Source: Acidimicrobiia bacterium (GTDB lineage Bacteria > Actinomycetota > Acidimicrobiia > Acidimicrobiales > CAIXPF01). Taken from it: DNA of 64,000 bases. Below are positions 48,835 through 57,886 of this stretch, in pieces. The notes under the pieces are model-generated. The model saw only the letters and a program-made list of their open reading frames with translations, was not told the DNA's origin and searched no databases. The stretch lies in NCBI GenBank assembly GCA_947476745.1, contig CANJRG010000001.1:186001-250000 (forward strand), in the 5' to 3' direction. The translations under genes and the position numbers were made by a program. Positions within the stretch are counted from its first letter, which is position 1. Each line of letters begins with the position of its first letter.

Positions 48835-49914
48835 GTGGATGAGACCTTCACCGTTCCCGAGGAACTCGCCGTCCGGGTGCCACCCGCCGACATGGGCGCC
48901 ACCGTCACCGCCATCTTCGGGGCGCTCGGCATGCCGCCGCAACGCGCCGCACAGAGCGCCGAGACCCTGCTGTACGCCGACCGCCGGGGCATCGACAGCC
49001 ATGGGGTGTCAAACATGTTCCCCTACTACGTGCACGACCTGCGCCGGGGCACCATCAAGGCCGATCCGCAGCCGCGTGTCGTGCGCGAGACCCCGGCCAC
49101 GGCCACGATCGACTCCGACGCCGGCCTCGGCCTGACCGTCGCACCCGACGCCATGCGCCTCGCCGTCGCCAAGGCCGCCGCCGTCGGGGTCGGCACGGTG
49201 GTGCTCACCAATGGACGGCACTTCGGCGCCGCCGCCTACCACGCCCACCTCGCCGCCGAACGCGGCTACATCGGGATGGCGATGACCGTCGGCGGCATCC
49301 AGGTCGTCCCGACCTTCGGTGCGACGCCCATGCTGGGGCTCAACCCCATCGCCGTCGCCGTGCCGTCACGCCGGAGGGCCCCGTTCGTGTTCGACGCCTC
49401 GATGAGCGCCGTCGCCGGAAACAAGATCCGCATCGCCCGCCGTCTGGGAAACCCGGTAAAGCCCGGATGGATCGCCGAGGCCGACGGCACGCCGGTCATG
49501 GACAGCCGGCCGGTTCCCGAGCAGTTCCACATGTTGCCGCTCGGCGCCACCCGCGATCTGGGCTCGCACAAGGGCTACGGCCTGGCCATGATCGTTGACG
49601 TACTGTGCGGCATGTTGGCGGGAACTGGTCCCGGTTACGCCAACGTGGGCAACATCTCCCACCACTGTTCGGCCTATCGGATCGAGGCGTTCTGCGATCC
49701 CGACTGGTTCCTCGACGAAATGGACCGCTACCTCGACGACCTCGCCGACTGCCCGCCCGCACCGGGCCACGACCGGGTGGTCTACGCCGGCCAGGTGGAG
49801 GCCGAGACCGAGGCCGACCGCACCGCCCGGGGCATCCCGTACCACCGCGACGTGGTGCGATACTTCGTCGAACTCGCCGACGAGCTCGGCGTGGCGTGCC
49901 CGTTGCCCCGCTGA
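48835..49914 (+). CDS. Ldh family NAD(P)-dependent oxidoreductase (malate/L-lactate dehydrogenase type 2)
   Basis: 359 residues, GTG start. DRRGIDSHGVSNM near residue 50 carries the catalytic His of this family, TNGRHFGAAAYHAHLAAERG near residue 122 binds cofactor, PMLGLNPIAVAVPS near residue 165 and SHKGYGLAMIVDVLCGMLAG near residue 243 are further signatures. These enzymes reduce 2-oxo acids such as oxaloacetate, pyruvate, ureidoglyoxylate or sulfopyruvate. No neighbour indicates the substrate. Confidence 0.85.
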   Translation: MDETFTVPEELAVRVPPADMGATVTAIFGALGMPPQRAAQSAETLLYADRRGIDSHGVSNMFPYYVHDLRRGTIKADPQPRVVRETPATATIDSDAGLGLTVAPDAMRLAVAKAAAVGVGTVVLTNGRHFGAAAYHAHLAAERGYIGMAMTVGGIQVVPTFGATPMLGLNPIAVAVPSRRRAPFVFDASMSAVAGNKIRIARRLGNPVKPGWIAEADGTPVMDSRPVPEQFHMLPLGATRDLGSHKGYGLAMIVDVLCGMLAGTGPGYANVGNISHHCSAYRIEAFCDPDWFLDEMDRYLDDLADCPPAPGHDRVVYAGQVEAETEADRTARGIPYHRDVVRYFVELADELGVACPLPR

Positions 49915-49980
49915 CGCCGGTCCGGCGGCGCGGGCGGCGAGCGCAGGCTCCGCCAGCAGGTCAGGTCAGGCCGGCTCGGG

Positions 49981-51339
49981 TCAAGAACCCGACAACGCCA
50001 CCTCGCCGAAGACCAGTGCCGCGGACCCCGAACCTCCCGGCAGCCAGCTGATCTCCGACCCGACCCCGACCAGATCGAGCAACAGCCGGGGCAGGGTCGA
50101 CGCGATGGTGACCTCGCGCACCGGCTCGGCCAGCGCGCCGTGGCGGATCATCAGCCCTTCGGCCCCCACCGAGAAGTCCCCGCTGGTGGTGTTGACCCCC
50201 GAGTGCAGCCCCGCCATGGACTGAACCAGGATCCCGTGATCGACACCGGCCAGCAACTGCTCGTAGCTCGTCGCACCAGGAGCGACGGCCAGCGCCTGGG
50301 GACCCACGCCGGGCAGGGAACGGGAGCTGCGCACCGCCGACCCCGTGGAGGCCGTACCGGCCCGCCGAGCGGTGTAGCTGTTGTGCAGGAACCCCGACAG
50401 GGTGCCCTCTGCGATCAACACGTTGCGCCGGCAGGCGAGGCCCTCGCCGTCGAAGGCATCGGCGCCCATGGAACGGGCATCGGTGGGATCGTCGAGCAGG
50501 GTCAGCAGCGGCGAGGCGATGGCCTGGCCCAGCCGATCGGCAAAGGGGGAACGGCCCTTCACCACGGCGTCCCCGCACAGCATGGAGCCGATGATGCCGA
50601 GCACGGTGGCGGCGAGCTTCGGCTCGAGCACCAACACCAGACGCTGGGAGGGCACCTGGCGGGCGCCGATCAACCGCACCGCCTGGGTGACCGCCTCGTC
50701 GGCCACTTCCGCCACGTCGAGCGAACCCGGCTCGCGGCCGACGGCAACGCCGTAACCGGTGTGGGTCTCGCCCTCGTCGCCCGCCATGCAGGACACCGAC
50801 AACCAGCAACCGGTGGACCGCCCGGAAGCCCGGATCCCCGCCGTGGAGGCCAGAGCCACCTCGCTGGCGGCATCACCGTAGGACGCCGAACGCACTCCCT
50901 TGACCGCGGCGTGGCCCGACCTGGTGGCCCGTTCCAGCTGCAACGCCAGCTCGATCTTGGCCTCCGTCGAGGTCGCCAGCAGCTCCGGCCGCCACAGGTC
51001 CTGCGGAACCGCAATCCTGCCGTCGGGCACTGCGAGGCCGGCGAAGGGATCGGGTTCGGAGAACACGGCGTTGTCCCGGGCGTCCTGGAGGGTTTCCTCC
51101 AACACGTCGGGATCGAACGAGCCGGCATGGGCGAACCCCTGGGACAGGCCACCGTCGCGCTCCACGAGGACCCGGATGCCCACCCCGAAGGACTCGGCCG
51201 ACGTGAAGGACTCGACATCGCCGTCGTAGGCCTTGACCGAGGTCGATACGCCACGACCCACCGCGACCTCGAGGTGTTCCCCGGGCCGCGCCCGTTCGGC
51301 CAGCCGGGCCGCGAGTTCGCCGAGGTCGGTGCCGCTCAT
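49981..51339 (-). CDS. pmbA: TldE/PmbA-type subunit of the TldD/TldE metalloprotease
   Basis: 452 residues from ATG 51339, overlapping the tldD stop as ATGA. The N-terminal domain (VKAYDGDVESFTSAES near residue 36, GFAHAGSFD near residue 67) and C-terminal domain (AIASPLLTLLDDP near residue 265, LACRRNVLIAEGTLSGFLHN near residue 298, SGVNTTSGDFSVGAEG near residue 372) fit PmbA/TldE. It lacks the HExxxH motif, as expected for the non-catalytic partner. Together with TldD it forms a protease that degrades unfolded peptides or matures modified ones. Confidence 0.9.
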   Translation of the reverse strand: MSGTDLGELAARLAERARPGEHLEVAVGRGVSTSVKAYDGDVESFTSAESFGVGIRVLVERDGGLSQGFAHAGSFDPDVLEETLQDARDNAVFSEPDPFAGLAVPDGRIAVPQDLWRPELLATSTEAKIELALQLERATRSGHAAVKGVRSASYGDAASEVALASTAGIRASGRSTGCWLSVSCMAGDEGETHTGYGVAVGREPGSLDVAEVADEAVTQAVRLIGARQVPSQRLVLVLEPKLAATVLGIIGSMLCGDAVVKGRSPFADRLGQAIASPLLTLLDDPTDARSMGADAFDGEGLACRRNVLIAEGTLSGFLHNSYTARRAGTASTGSAVRSSRSLPGVGPQALAVAPGATSYEQLLAGVDHGILVQSMAGLHSGVNTTSGDFSVGAEGLMIRHGALAEPVREVTIASTLPRLLLDLVGVGSEISWLPGGSGSAALVFGEVALSGS

Positions 51340-52739
51340 GCTGCGGTTCCCCCGACGGTCAACGACGGCACCCGCAGCGTCGGCGTTCCCATACCAACCG
51401 GTACGCCTTGGCCGTCCTTGCCGCAGGTACCGGGATAGCCCATCGAGAAGTCGGTACCCACGGCGTCGATGGCGGCGAGGGCAGCCGGGCCGTTGCCGAT
51501 CAGGTTGCCGTCGCGTAGCGCCGCGGTAATCACCCCGCCCTCGATCAGGTAAGCCTCGGTCATGCCGAACACGAAGTCGCCCGAGGCCGTGTTGACCTGC
51601 CCTCCCCCGAGCTGCGCCACGTAGACCCCGTAGTCGGTGGAAGCGATGATGTCGGCGGGATCACTGTCTCCGCCGGTGATGTAGGTGTTGGTCATGCGCA
51701 CCATCGGTAGATGGCGATAGCTCTGGCGCCGACCGTTCCCGCTGCCTGGGCGACCCGCCTTGCGGGCCTGCTGGCTGTCGTAGAGGTAGTCGGTGAGCAC
51801 ACCCCGCTCGATCAGGACGTTGCGCCGGGCCGGGTTGCCCTCGTCGTCGATGCCGAAGTAGCCCCATTCTCCGACCAGCGTGCCGTCGTCGACCAGGGTC
51901 ACCAGCGAACTGGCGACCTGCTCGCCGCGCCGACCGGCGAACACCGAGGCGCCCTTGTCCACCAGGTCGGCCTCCAGACCGTGGCCGCACGCCTCGTGGA
52001 ACAGCACCCCACCCGACCCGCCGGCGATCACCACGGGCAGCGCCCCGGACGGAGCCGGGCGGGCGTCGAGCTTGCGGATGGCCCGAGCAGCAGCCATGCG
52101 GGCCAACTCCTCCACGTCGTAGCCGCCTGCGGCCACGTCGAACAGCTCGAACCCGGCGACGCGGCCGACGCTGTGCCGGCCGGTCTGCAGCCCGGCGTCG
52201 CCCTTCGCCACCACCGAGACGGAGAACGATGTCTTGGTCAGGTCGTCGGTGACGAAGACCCCGTCGGTGTTGGCCACCAGCACCCGTCGACGCACATCGC
52301 CGTAACGGGCGGCTACCTGGCTGACCTCCGCACGGCCGGCTCGCGCCGCCTCGTCGGCCCGGCGCAGCAACTCCACCTTGTCGGCCTTGCCGACGGTGCC
52401 GGGATCGGTGCGCACCGGGGCGGCGTAGGCCCGTGCGGGCGGGTCGAGCGCCACCCGGCGGCCACCGCTCGCCGACCCCCGAGCGGACGCCGCCGCAACC
52501 CGGGCGGTCTCGGCCAGCCCTTCCGGGGACAGGTCGGCGGTGTGCGCAAATCCGGTGCGCTCACCGACGATCACGCGGATACCGGCGCCTCGGTCGCGCC
52601 CGGAGACCAGATCCTCGACCCGGCCATCGTCGAGCGAGGCGCTCGAGCTGCGGACGTCCTCGACGAACAACTCGGCGAGGTCCGCACCATGGGCGGCGGC
52701 CAGCTCGAGGGTCCGGCGGATCAGATGTGGATCGAGCAT
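51336..52739 (-). CDS. tldD: TldD metalloprotease subunit
   Basis: 467 residues from ATG 52739, four bases after GGGGAGG; the wider open frame is a shadow of the thioesterase. The zinc site is FHEACGHGLEADLV near residue 248 (HExxxH), and the third ligand is expected in the C-terminal segment around GQVNTASGDFVFGMTE near residue 400. SSASLDDGRVEDLVSGRDRG near residue 32 (in part) is the N-terminal domain. TldD/TldE heterodimers process microcin B17-type peptides and CcdA-like proteins in Escherichia coli; no precursor gene is visible nearby. Confidence 0.92.
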   Translation of the reverse strand: MLDPHLIRRTLELAAAHGADLAELFVEDVRSSSASLDDGRVEDLVSGRDRGAGIRVIVGERTGFAHTADLSPEGLAETARVAAASARGSASGGRRVALDPPARAYAAPVRTDPGTVGKADKVELLRRADEAARAGRAEVSQVAARYGDVRRRVLVANTDGVFVTDDLTKTSFSVSVVAKGDAGLQTGRHSVGRVAGFELFDVAAGGYDVEELARMAAARAIRKLDARPAPSGALPVVIAGGSGGVLFHEACGHGLEADLVDKGASVFAGRRGEQVASSLVTLVDDGTLVGEWGYFGIDDEGNPARRNVLIERGVLTDYLYDSQQARKAGRPGSGNGRRQSYRHLPMVRMTNTYITGGDSDPADIIASTDYGVYVAQLGGGQVNTASGDFVFGMTEAYLIEGGVITAALRDGNLIGNGPAALAAIDAVGTDFSMGYPGTCGKDGQGVPVGMGTPTLRVPSLTVGGTAA

Positions 52740-52821
52740 GGGGCCTCCCCACCAGCACAACGGCAGCGCGACGACCCCGGAGGTGGTGTCGGGGGTGCCG
52801 ACCGTCGTAGCGTACCGGCTC

Positions 52822-53199
52822 GTGTCCTTGGAGCAGGGCCTACGGGCCGAGGTCGTCCACACCGTCACCGACGCCGATACGGCGATAGCCGTGGGGTCGG
52901 GTGACGTCCCGGTGCTCGGCACCCCCAGAGTGATCGCCCTGTGCGAGGGAGCCACCGTGGCCGCCATCGCCGCCCACCTCGACCCCGACCGCACGACGGT
53001 GGGCATGCGGGTGCAGCTCGACCACCTCGCCCCGACCGCAGTCGGGTCGTCGGTACGGGTCGAGGCCGTCCTCGAAGAACTCGACGGGCCGCGCCTGACC
53101 TTCAAGGTCACCGTCAACGACGACCGCGGCCTCGTGGCCGTCGGCCGGGTCACCCGGGTCTCTGTCGACCGGCAGCGGTTCCTCGACAAGTTGCGGTGA
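52822..53199 (+). CDS. hotdog-fold thioesterase, FlK-like
   Basis: 125 residues from GTG 52822. The sequence VLGTPRVIALCEGATVAAI near residue 32 and VGMRVQLDHLAPTAVGSSV near residue 60 match fluoroacetyl-CoA-thioesterase-like (FlK) proteins. Thr in GTP, Glu in CEGA and His in LDHLA correspond to their catalytic triad. Most FlK relatives act on other acyl-CoAs, so fluoroacetate defence is not implied. It diverges from tldD. Confidence 0.75.
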   Translation: MSLEQGLRAEVVHTVTDADTAIAVGSGDVPVLGTPRVIALCEGATVAAIAAHLDPDRTTVGMRVQLDHLAPTAVGSSVRVEAVLEELDGPRLTFKVTVNDDRGLVAVGRVTRVSVDRQRFLDKLR

Positions 53200-53342
53200 C
53201 GAAACCCCAGCGCGAACCCGTGCTACGCCCGCCGACGGCTGACTAGCCTGGTACGTTCAGCAGCCTTCGCCTGGGCGGGCGGCGATCGTCGGGACCCCCG
53301 ACAAGCCCCTCGGCCCGGCGCCTGATCCCGGCCGGAGGGTCC

Positions 53343-54272
53343 GTGGCCCACGTCGAGGACCGATCGATCAACGCGACGGTCAACGCCACCGGCCCGGCCA
53401 ACGCCTCGGTCGCACTCGGCGGGGTCAGCAGAGTGGCGGTCGCCACGGCTGACGACACGCACGCTGCAGGCCGGCTGTTCTGGTATCGAGAGGTCGCCGC
53501 GGTCCTCAGCTTCTACTTCGGCTACTCGATGATCCGGAACCTGTTCGGATCCAACGCCGTCGATCCGTCCGTCGCCCTGCGCAACGCCCTTCGGGTGGTC
53601 ACCGTTGAGCGCTACGTCGGCAGCTTCGCCGAGGCCGACTTCCAGCGGTTCTTCCTGGAGTGGAGTACGCCGTTCGTCCGGTTCTGGAACCTCTACTACG
53701 GCACGCTGCACTTCGTGGTGACCGCCGGGGTGATGGTGTGGCTGTTCCGCCGCCGACCCGACATCTACCCGCGCTGGCGCAACGGGCTCGCCGCCATGAC
53801 CGGGCTGGCCCTGGTCGGCTTCAGCCTGTTCCCGCTGATGCCACCCCGCCTGCTCGCCGACACCGGCATCTACGGCGGCGGCGACCTGCGTTTCAGCGGG
53901 TTCGTCGACACCCTGCACCAGTTCCCAACCCTGTGGTCGTTCAACTCCGGCACCATGCAGTCGGTGTCCAACCAGTACGCCGCCATGCCCAGCCTCCACG
54001 TCGGATGGTCCTTGTGGTGCGTGGCGGCGGTGCTCCCCTTCGTTCGGCCGCTCTGGGGGCGGGTGCTCGTCGCCCTGTACGTGCCGGCGACTGCGTTCGC
54101 AATCGTGGTCACCGCCAACCACTACTGGATCGACGCCCTCGGAGGACTCGCCGTTTTCACCGTCGGCTACCTGATCGCCGGTCGGATCGACTATGTCAAA
54201 GGCCTCCGCCGTCAGCTTCCGGTTGCGAACCGCCCAACCGCCGCCGGCAACGCGAGCACTCTGGTCGAATGA
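53343..54272 (+). CDS. PAP2-superfamily membrane protein (AUR1/inositol phosphotransferase-like)
   Basis: 309 residues from GTG 53343 with GGAGG five bases upstream. Six membrane segments between residues 45 and 285. PAP2 motifs C2 (AMPSLHVGWSLW near residue 215) and C3 (VTANHYWIDALGGL near residue 258) are complete. The periplasm-facing loop around LLADTGIYGGGDLRFSGF is typical of the AUR1-like subgroup. Similar to the protein at 10.8 kb. It may transfer or remove a phosphate head group in envelope lipid synthesis; dxs downstream is a separate gene. Confidence 0.75.
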   Translation: MAHVEDRSINATVNATGPANASVALGGVSRVAVATADDTHAAGRLFWYREVAAVLSFYFGYSMIRNLFGSNAVDPSVALRNALRVVTVERYVGSFAEADFQRFFLEWSTPFVRFWNLYYGTLHFVVTAGVMVWLFRRRPDIYPRWRNGLAAMTGLALVGFSLFPLMPPRLLADTGIYGGGDLRFSGFVDTLHQFPTLWSFNSGTMQSVSNQYAAMPSLHVGWSLWCVAAVLPFVRPLWGRVLVALYVPATAFAIVVTANHYWIDALGGLAVFTVGYLIAGRIDYVKGLRRQLPVANRPTAAGNASTLVE

Positions 54273-54379
54273 ACGCGGGGCACCCGATCCGGTCGCTACG
54301 TCCGGCGCTCGGCCCCCCGCAGGGTCGCGACGATCGCTAGCGTGAGCGGAACTGCCGATCGAGAGGACCAGCAGCATTC

Positions 54380-56257
54380 ATGCTCCTCGACCACGTCTCC
54401 AGCCCGGCTGATCTGCGCAGGCTGTCCCGCCCCGACCTCGAGCGGTTGGCGGTGGAGATCCGCTCGTTCATCGTGGACGCCGTCAACACCCATGGCGGCC
54501 ACCTCGGCTCCAACCTCGGTGTCGTCGAGCTGACCCTCGCCCTGCACCGAGTCTTCGACTCGCCCAAGGACCCGATCCTGTGGGACACCGGGCACCAGGC
54601 GTACGTCCACAAGATCGTCACTGGCCGCGCCACCGGGTTCGACCAGCTCCGCCAGGCCGGCGGCCTGTCCGGCTACCCCAGCCGAACCGAATCCGACCAC
54701 GACTGGGTCGAGAACAGCCACGCGTCGACCATCCTGTCCTACGCCCACGGGCTCGCCACCGCCTTCGAGGTCCAACAACGCCCGGACCGGCGTGTGGTGG
54801 CCATCGTCGGCGACGGATCCCTGACCGGCGGCATGGCCTTCGAGGGCCTCAACAACCTCGGCCACTCGGGACGGCGGGTCGTGATCATCCTCAATGACAA
54901 CGGCCGCTCCTACGCGCCCACCATCTCGAAGTTGTCCGAAGGCCTGATCAAGCTCCGTCTTTCCCCCGACCTGCTTCGCCAGCAGGACCGGGTTCGGCAT
55001 CTGGTGCGCAAGGTCGGCGTCGGCAGCGAGCTGCTCGAACGCGGCTGGGACGCCACCAAGGCCGCGATCCGGGAAATGTGGGAGCCCCGGACCTTCTTCG
55101 AAGAGCTCGGGGTGCGTTATGCCGGGCCCGTGGACGGCCACGATCTGGCCGAGCTCGAGCACGCCCTGCGCCAGGTCAAGGCCTACGAGGGCGGCCCGGT
55201 CGTGCTGCACGTCCTCACCGACAAAGGACGCGGCTACGCCCCCGCCGAGAACGACCCCATCAAGAAGCTGCACGACCTGTCCGAGTTCAAGGCCGGCTCG
55301 TACACCGCCGCCTTCTCCGACGCCCTGATGGCCGAGGCCGCGGCACGTCCCGAGCTGGTGGCGATCACGGCCGCCATGCCCGACTCGACCGGCCTACTGC
55401 CCTTCTCCGAGGCGCACCCGGATCGCTTCTTCGATGTCGGCATCGCCGAGCAGCATGCCGTCACCTCGGCGGCGGGGATGGCGATGGGCGGGCTCCGCCC
55501 GGTCGTGGCCGTGTATTCCACGTTCCTGGCCCGGGCGTTCGACCAGGTGAACTACGACGTCGGCCTGCACCAGCTCCCGGTGGTGTTCTGCCTGGACCGG
55601 GCCGGCATCACCGGTGAGGACGGCCCTTCCCACCACGGCGTGCTCGACCTGGCGCTGCTGACGAAGGTCCCCGGCATGACGGTATTCGCGCCATCCTCTT
55701 ACCAGGACCTGCAGGTCATGCTGCACGACGCGCTCGACCTCCCGGGGCCCTCGGCCATCCGCTTCCCCAAGACCGCGGCCCGCAACGTCGGTCCCGACGC
55801 CGTCGGGTCGGGGCTGCGCAGCCTGTGCCTGCGGCTCGGCAAGGCAGACCGGGGACCGGGGGCGGTGTGCCTGCTCGGCATCGGCAAGATGGTGGGCGTT
55901 GCACTCGACGCAGCGGCGATTCTCGATGACGAGGGCCTCGAGACCACCGTGTGGGACGTTCGGGTGGTCAAGCCGCTCGATCGCGACATGATTGCCGATG
56001 CTGCGGGCCACGACCTGGTGGTCACCATCGAGGATGGCCTACGCGACGGTGGCGCGGGCAGCGCCATCGCCGATGCCGTGGCCCAGCACGGCCTGGCCAG
56101 CGGACGCTCGCCGTGCGAGGTGGACGTCCTCGGCATCCCCGACCGGTACCTCGCCCACGGCAAGCCCGACGACATCCTGCGCGACCTCGGCCTCGATGCC
56201 GCCTCGGTCGCCCAGCGGGTGCGGACCGTGCTGGCGTCACGTAGCCCCTTGGTCTGA
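54380..56257 (+). CDS. dxs: 1-deoxy-D-xylulose-5-phosphate synthase
   Basis: 625 residues. The ThDP-dependent transketolase-type domains are all present: HLGSNLGVVELTLALH near residue 34, DTGHQAYVHK near residue 69, the ThDP motif VGDGSLTGGMAFEGLNNLG near residue 141 and NDNGRSYAPT near residue 172. The pyrimidine domain has FDVGIAEQHAVTSAAGMA near residue 352 with the catalytic Glu, and RAGITGEDGPSHHGV is near residue 407. It joins pyruvate and glyceraldehyde 3-phosphate, starting the MEP isoprenoid pathway and feeding thiamine and pyridoxal synthesis. It runs towards the thiolase gene. Confidence 0.96.
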   Translation: MLLDHVSSPADLRRLSRPDLERLAVEIRSFIVDAVNTHGGHLGSNLGVVELTLALHRVFDSPKDPILWDTGHQAYVHKIVTGRATGFDQLRQAGGLSGYPSRTESDHDWVENSHASTILSYAHGLATAFEVQQRPDRRVVAIVGDGSLTGGMAFEGLNNLGHSGRRVVIILNDNGRSYAPTISKLSEGLIKLRLSPDLLRQQDRVRHLVRKVGVGSELLERGWDATKAAIREMWEPRTFFEELGVRYAGPVDGHDLAELEHALRQVKAYEGGPVVLHVLTDKGRGYAPAENDPIKKLHDLSEFKAGSYTAAFSDALMAEAAARPELVAITAAMPDSTGLLPFSEAHPDRFFDVGIAEQHAVTSAAGMAMGGLRPVVAVYSTFLARAFDQVNYDVGLHQLPVVFCLDRAGITGEDGPSHHGVLDLALLTKVPGMTVFAPSSYQDLQVMLHDALDLPGPSAIRFPKTAARNVGPDAVGSGLRSLCLRLGKADRGPGAVCLLGIGKMVGVALDAAAILDDEGLETTVWDVRVVKPLDRDMIADAAGHDLVVTIEDGLRDGGAGSAIADAVAQHGLASGRSPCEVDVLGIPDRYLAHGKPDDILRDLGLDAASVAQRVRTVLASRSPLV

Positions 56258-56300
56258 CACCATCGGCCTGGCCCGAGTCGGGCGACCGGTCGATGGGCCG

Positions 56301-56347
56301 ATCGACGACACGGGCCCGACCGCACCGCGGCCGGGCCCGTCGTCGAT
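56301..56347. terminator. long inverted repeat between dxs and the thiolase gene (bidirectional terminator candidate)
   Basis: ATCGACGA-CA-CGGGCCCG (56301-56318) pairs with CGGGCCCGTCGTCGAT (56332-56347): a 16-bp GC-rich stem with a two-base bulge and a 13-base loop, placed between two convergent genes. No T-run follows, as is common for actinobacterial terminators. Confidence 0.6.
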
Positions 56348-56366
56348 CTGTCGGGGAGAGCCGGGC

Positions 56367-57557
56367 TCAGCCCAGCTCGGTGCCCCAGATCGAGATGAAG
56401 CTCACGCACGCACCGGGCTGGCCGCCCAGGTTGTGGGTCAGGCCCAGGGTCTTGTCGGTCTTGATCTGGCGCTCCGGAGGGGCCTCACCCCGCAACTGCA
56501 GCCAGCACTCGAAGAGCATGCGCAGGCCCGATGCCCCGATGGGGTGACCGAAGCTCTTCAGACCGCCGTCGGGGTTGACCGGGAGGTCGCCGTCGAGGTC
56601 GTAGGTGCCGGCGAGGACTTCCTTCCAAGCCGTGCCACGCTCCGCGAAGGCGAGGTCCTCCATCAGCACCAGCTCGGTGGGGGTGAAGCAGTCGTGGACC
56701 TCGGCCATGGCGAGCTGGCCGCGGGGGTCGGAGACACCGGCCTGCTGGTAGGCGTCCTCGGCGCACTTCGACACCTCGGTGAAGGTGGTGTAGTCGTACT
56801 CGGGGTCCATCGGGCCGAAGGCCGGTCCGGCGGTGAAGGAAAGGGCCTTCACGTACAGCGGCTTGTCGGTGTACTTGTGGGCGTCCTCGGCCCGCACGAT
56901 GATGGCGCAGGCTGCGCCGTCGGACACGCCCGAGCAGTCGAAGATGCCGAGCGGGCCGGCCACCAGCGGGCTGTTGCAGATGACGTCCTTGCCCACTTCC
57001 TTCTTGAACTGGGCCCGGGGGTTGAGGGCACCGTTCTTGTGGTTCTTCCACGCGATGCGGGTCATGACCTCCTTCATGTCCTCCTCGTTGACCCCGTACT
57101 TGTGGCCGTAGGCCGGGGCGAGCAGCGAGAACGTGGCGGGGGCCGTGATGGTGGGGTTGGTGCCGTCCGCCGGCGGGGAGGCGGAGACCAGGCCGGAGAA
57201 GCCTGAGTCCTTGAGCTTCTCGACGCCGACGGCCATGACCATGTCGTAGGCGCCGGAGGCGACGGCGTAGCAAGCGTTGCGGAACGCCTCGGAGCCGGTG
57301 GCGCACATGTTCTCGAGCCGGGTGACCGGCTTGTAGTCGATCTTCAGCGGGCGGCTGAGGGTGAGCCCGGACACGCCCGAGCCCATGGTGCCGAGCCAGA
57401 ACGCGTCGATCTGGTCCTTGGCAATGCCCGACGTACGGAAGCACTCCTCGGTGGCGTCGATGAGGAGGTCGTCGACGTCCTTGCCCCAGTGCTCGCCGAA
57501 CGGCGTGCAGCCCATGCCGACGATGGCGACCTTGTCACGAATGCCGTTTGAACTCAT
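56367..57557 (-). CDS. thiolase family protein (SCP2-type acetyl-CoA C-acyltransferase)
   Basis: 396 residues, ATG start. The nucleophilic Cys lies in ENMCATGSEAFRNA near residue 84. GHPIGASGLRML near residue 340 carries the catalytic His, and the C-terminal Cys/His loop NLGGQPGACVSFISI is near residue 377. The overall pattern follows SCP2-like thiolases, which act in breakdown of branched or sterol-type acyl-CoAs. A thiolase-like protein with a DUF35-type OB domain is encoded 0.9 kb away on the same strand, a combination seen in lipid-transfer-protein/thiolase pairs. Confidence 0.85.
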   Translation of the reverse strand: MSSNGIRDKVAIVGMGCTPFGEHWGKDVDDLLIDATEECFRTSGIAKDQIDAFWLGTMGSGVSGLTLSRPLKIDYKPVTRLENMCATGSEAFRNACYAVASGAYDMVMAVGVEKLKDSGFSGLVSASPPADGTNPTITAPATFSLLAPAYGHKYGVNEEDMKEVMTRIAWKNHKNGALNPRAQFKKEVGKDVICNSPLVAGPLGIFDCSGVSDGAACAIIVRAEDAHKYTDKPLYVKALSFTAGPAFGPMDPEYDYTTFTEVSKCAEDAYQQAGVSDPRGQLAMAEVHDCFTPTELVLMEDLAFAERGTAWKEVLAGTYDLDGDLPVNPDGGLKSFGHPIGASGLRMLFECWLQLRGEAPPERQIKTDKTLGLTHNLGGQPGACVSFISIWGTELG

Positions 57558-57630
57558 CTGCGGGGTTCCCCTTTTTCCGTAGGCCGGTCAGCGTAGTTGA
57601 CCCCTTCGTCGAATCCCAGTGGTCTAGGCG

Positions 57631-57636
57631 TACAGT
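57631..57636 (+). promoter_or_regulatory. candidate -10 element of the VapBC-type pair (near leaderless)
   Basis: TACAGT stands seven bases before the antitoxin ATG, the distance expected for a leaderless transcript, and no Shine-Dalgarno is present. TTGACC at 57597-57602 is too far away to be its -35. Prediction by eye. Confidence 0.35.
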
Positions 57637-57643
57637 TAGGCGT

Positions 57644-57886
57644 ATGCCCCGCCTGCAGGTGTACCTCCCCGACGACCTCCACGCCGAGCTCAAGGCCCGC
57701 AACCTGCCGGCATCGGAGCTGCTCCAGGCCGCGGTGCGGGCCGAGATCCGCCGGCTCGATCTGCTGGCCGCGACCGACGCCTACCTCGGTGGCCTCGCCG
57801 GTTCCCTCGAGCGGGCCACGCCGGCGGACCGCGAACGGGCCGACCTCGTCGTCCGGCGGGTGAGCCGTGCGCGCTTCGGTCGATGA
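57644..57886 (+). CDS. VapB-type antitoxin (ribbon-helix-helix-like)
   Basis: 80 residues from ATG 57644; the longer open frame has no support. The N-terminus RLQVYLPDDLHAELKARNLP is a typical RHH strand-helix start, followed by SELLQAAVRAEIRRLD near residue 27 and a toxin-binding tail. Its end overlaps the toxin gene by 20 bases, so the pair is translated together. VapB proteins neutralise PIN-domain toxins and repress their own promoter. Confidence 0.75.
   Translation: MPRLQVYLPDDLHAELKARNLPASELLQAAVRAEIRRLDLLAATDAYLGGLAGSLERATPADRERADLVVRRVSRARFGR

Noticed and set aside
52822-53199. Fluoroacetate resistance function
   Set aside because: FlK-like fold and residues fit, but most relatives act on other acyl-CoAs and no supporting neighbour exists.
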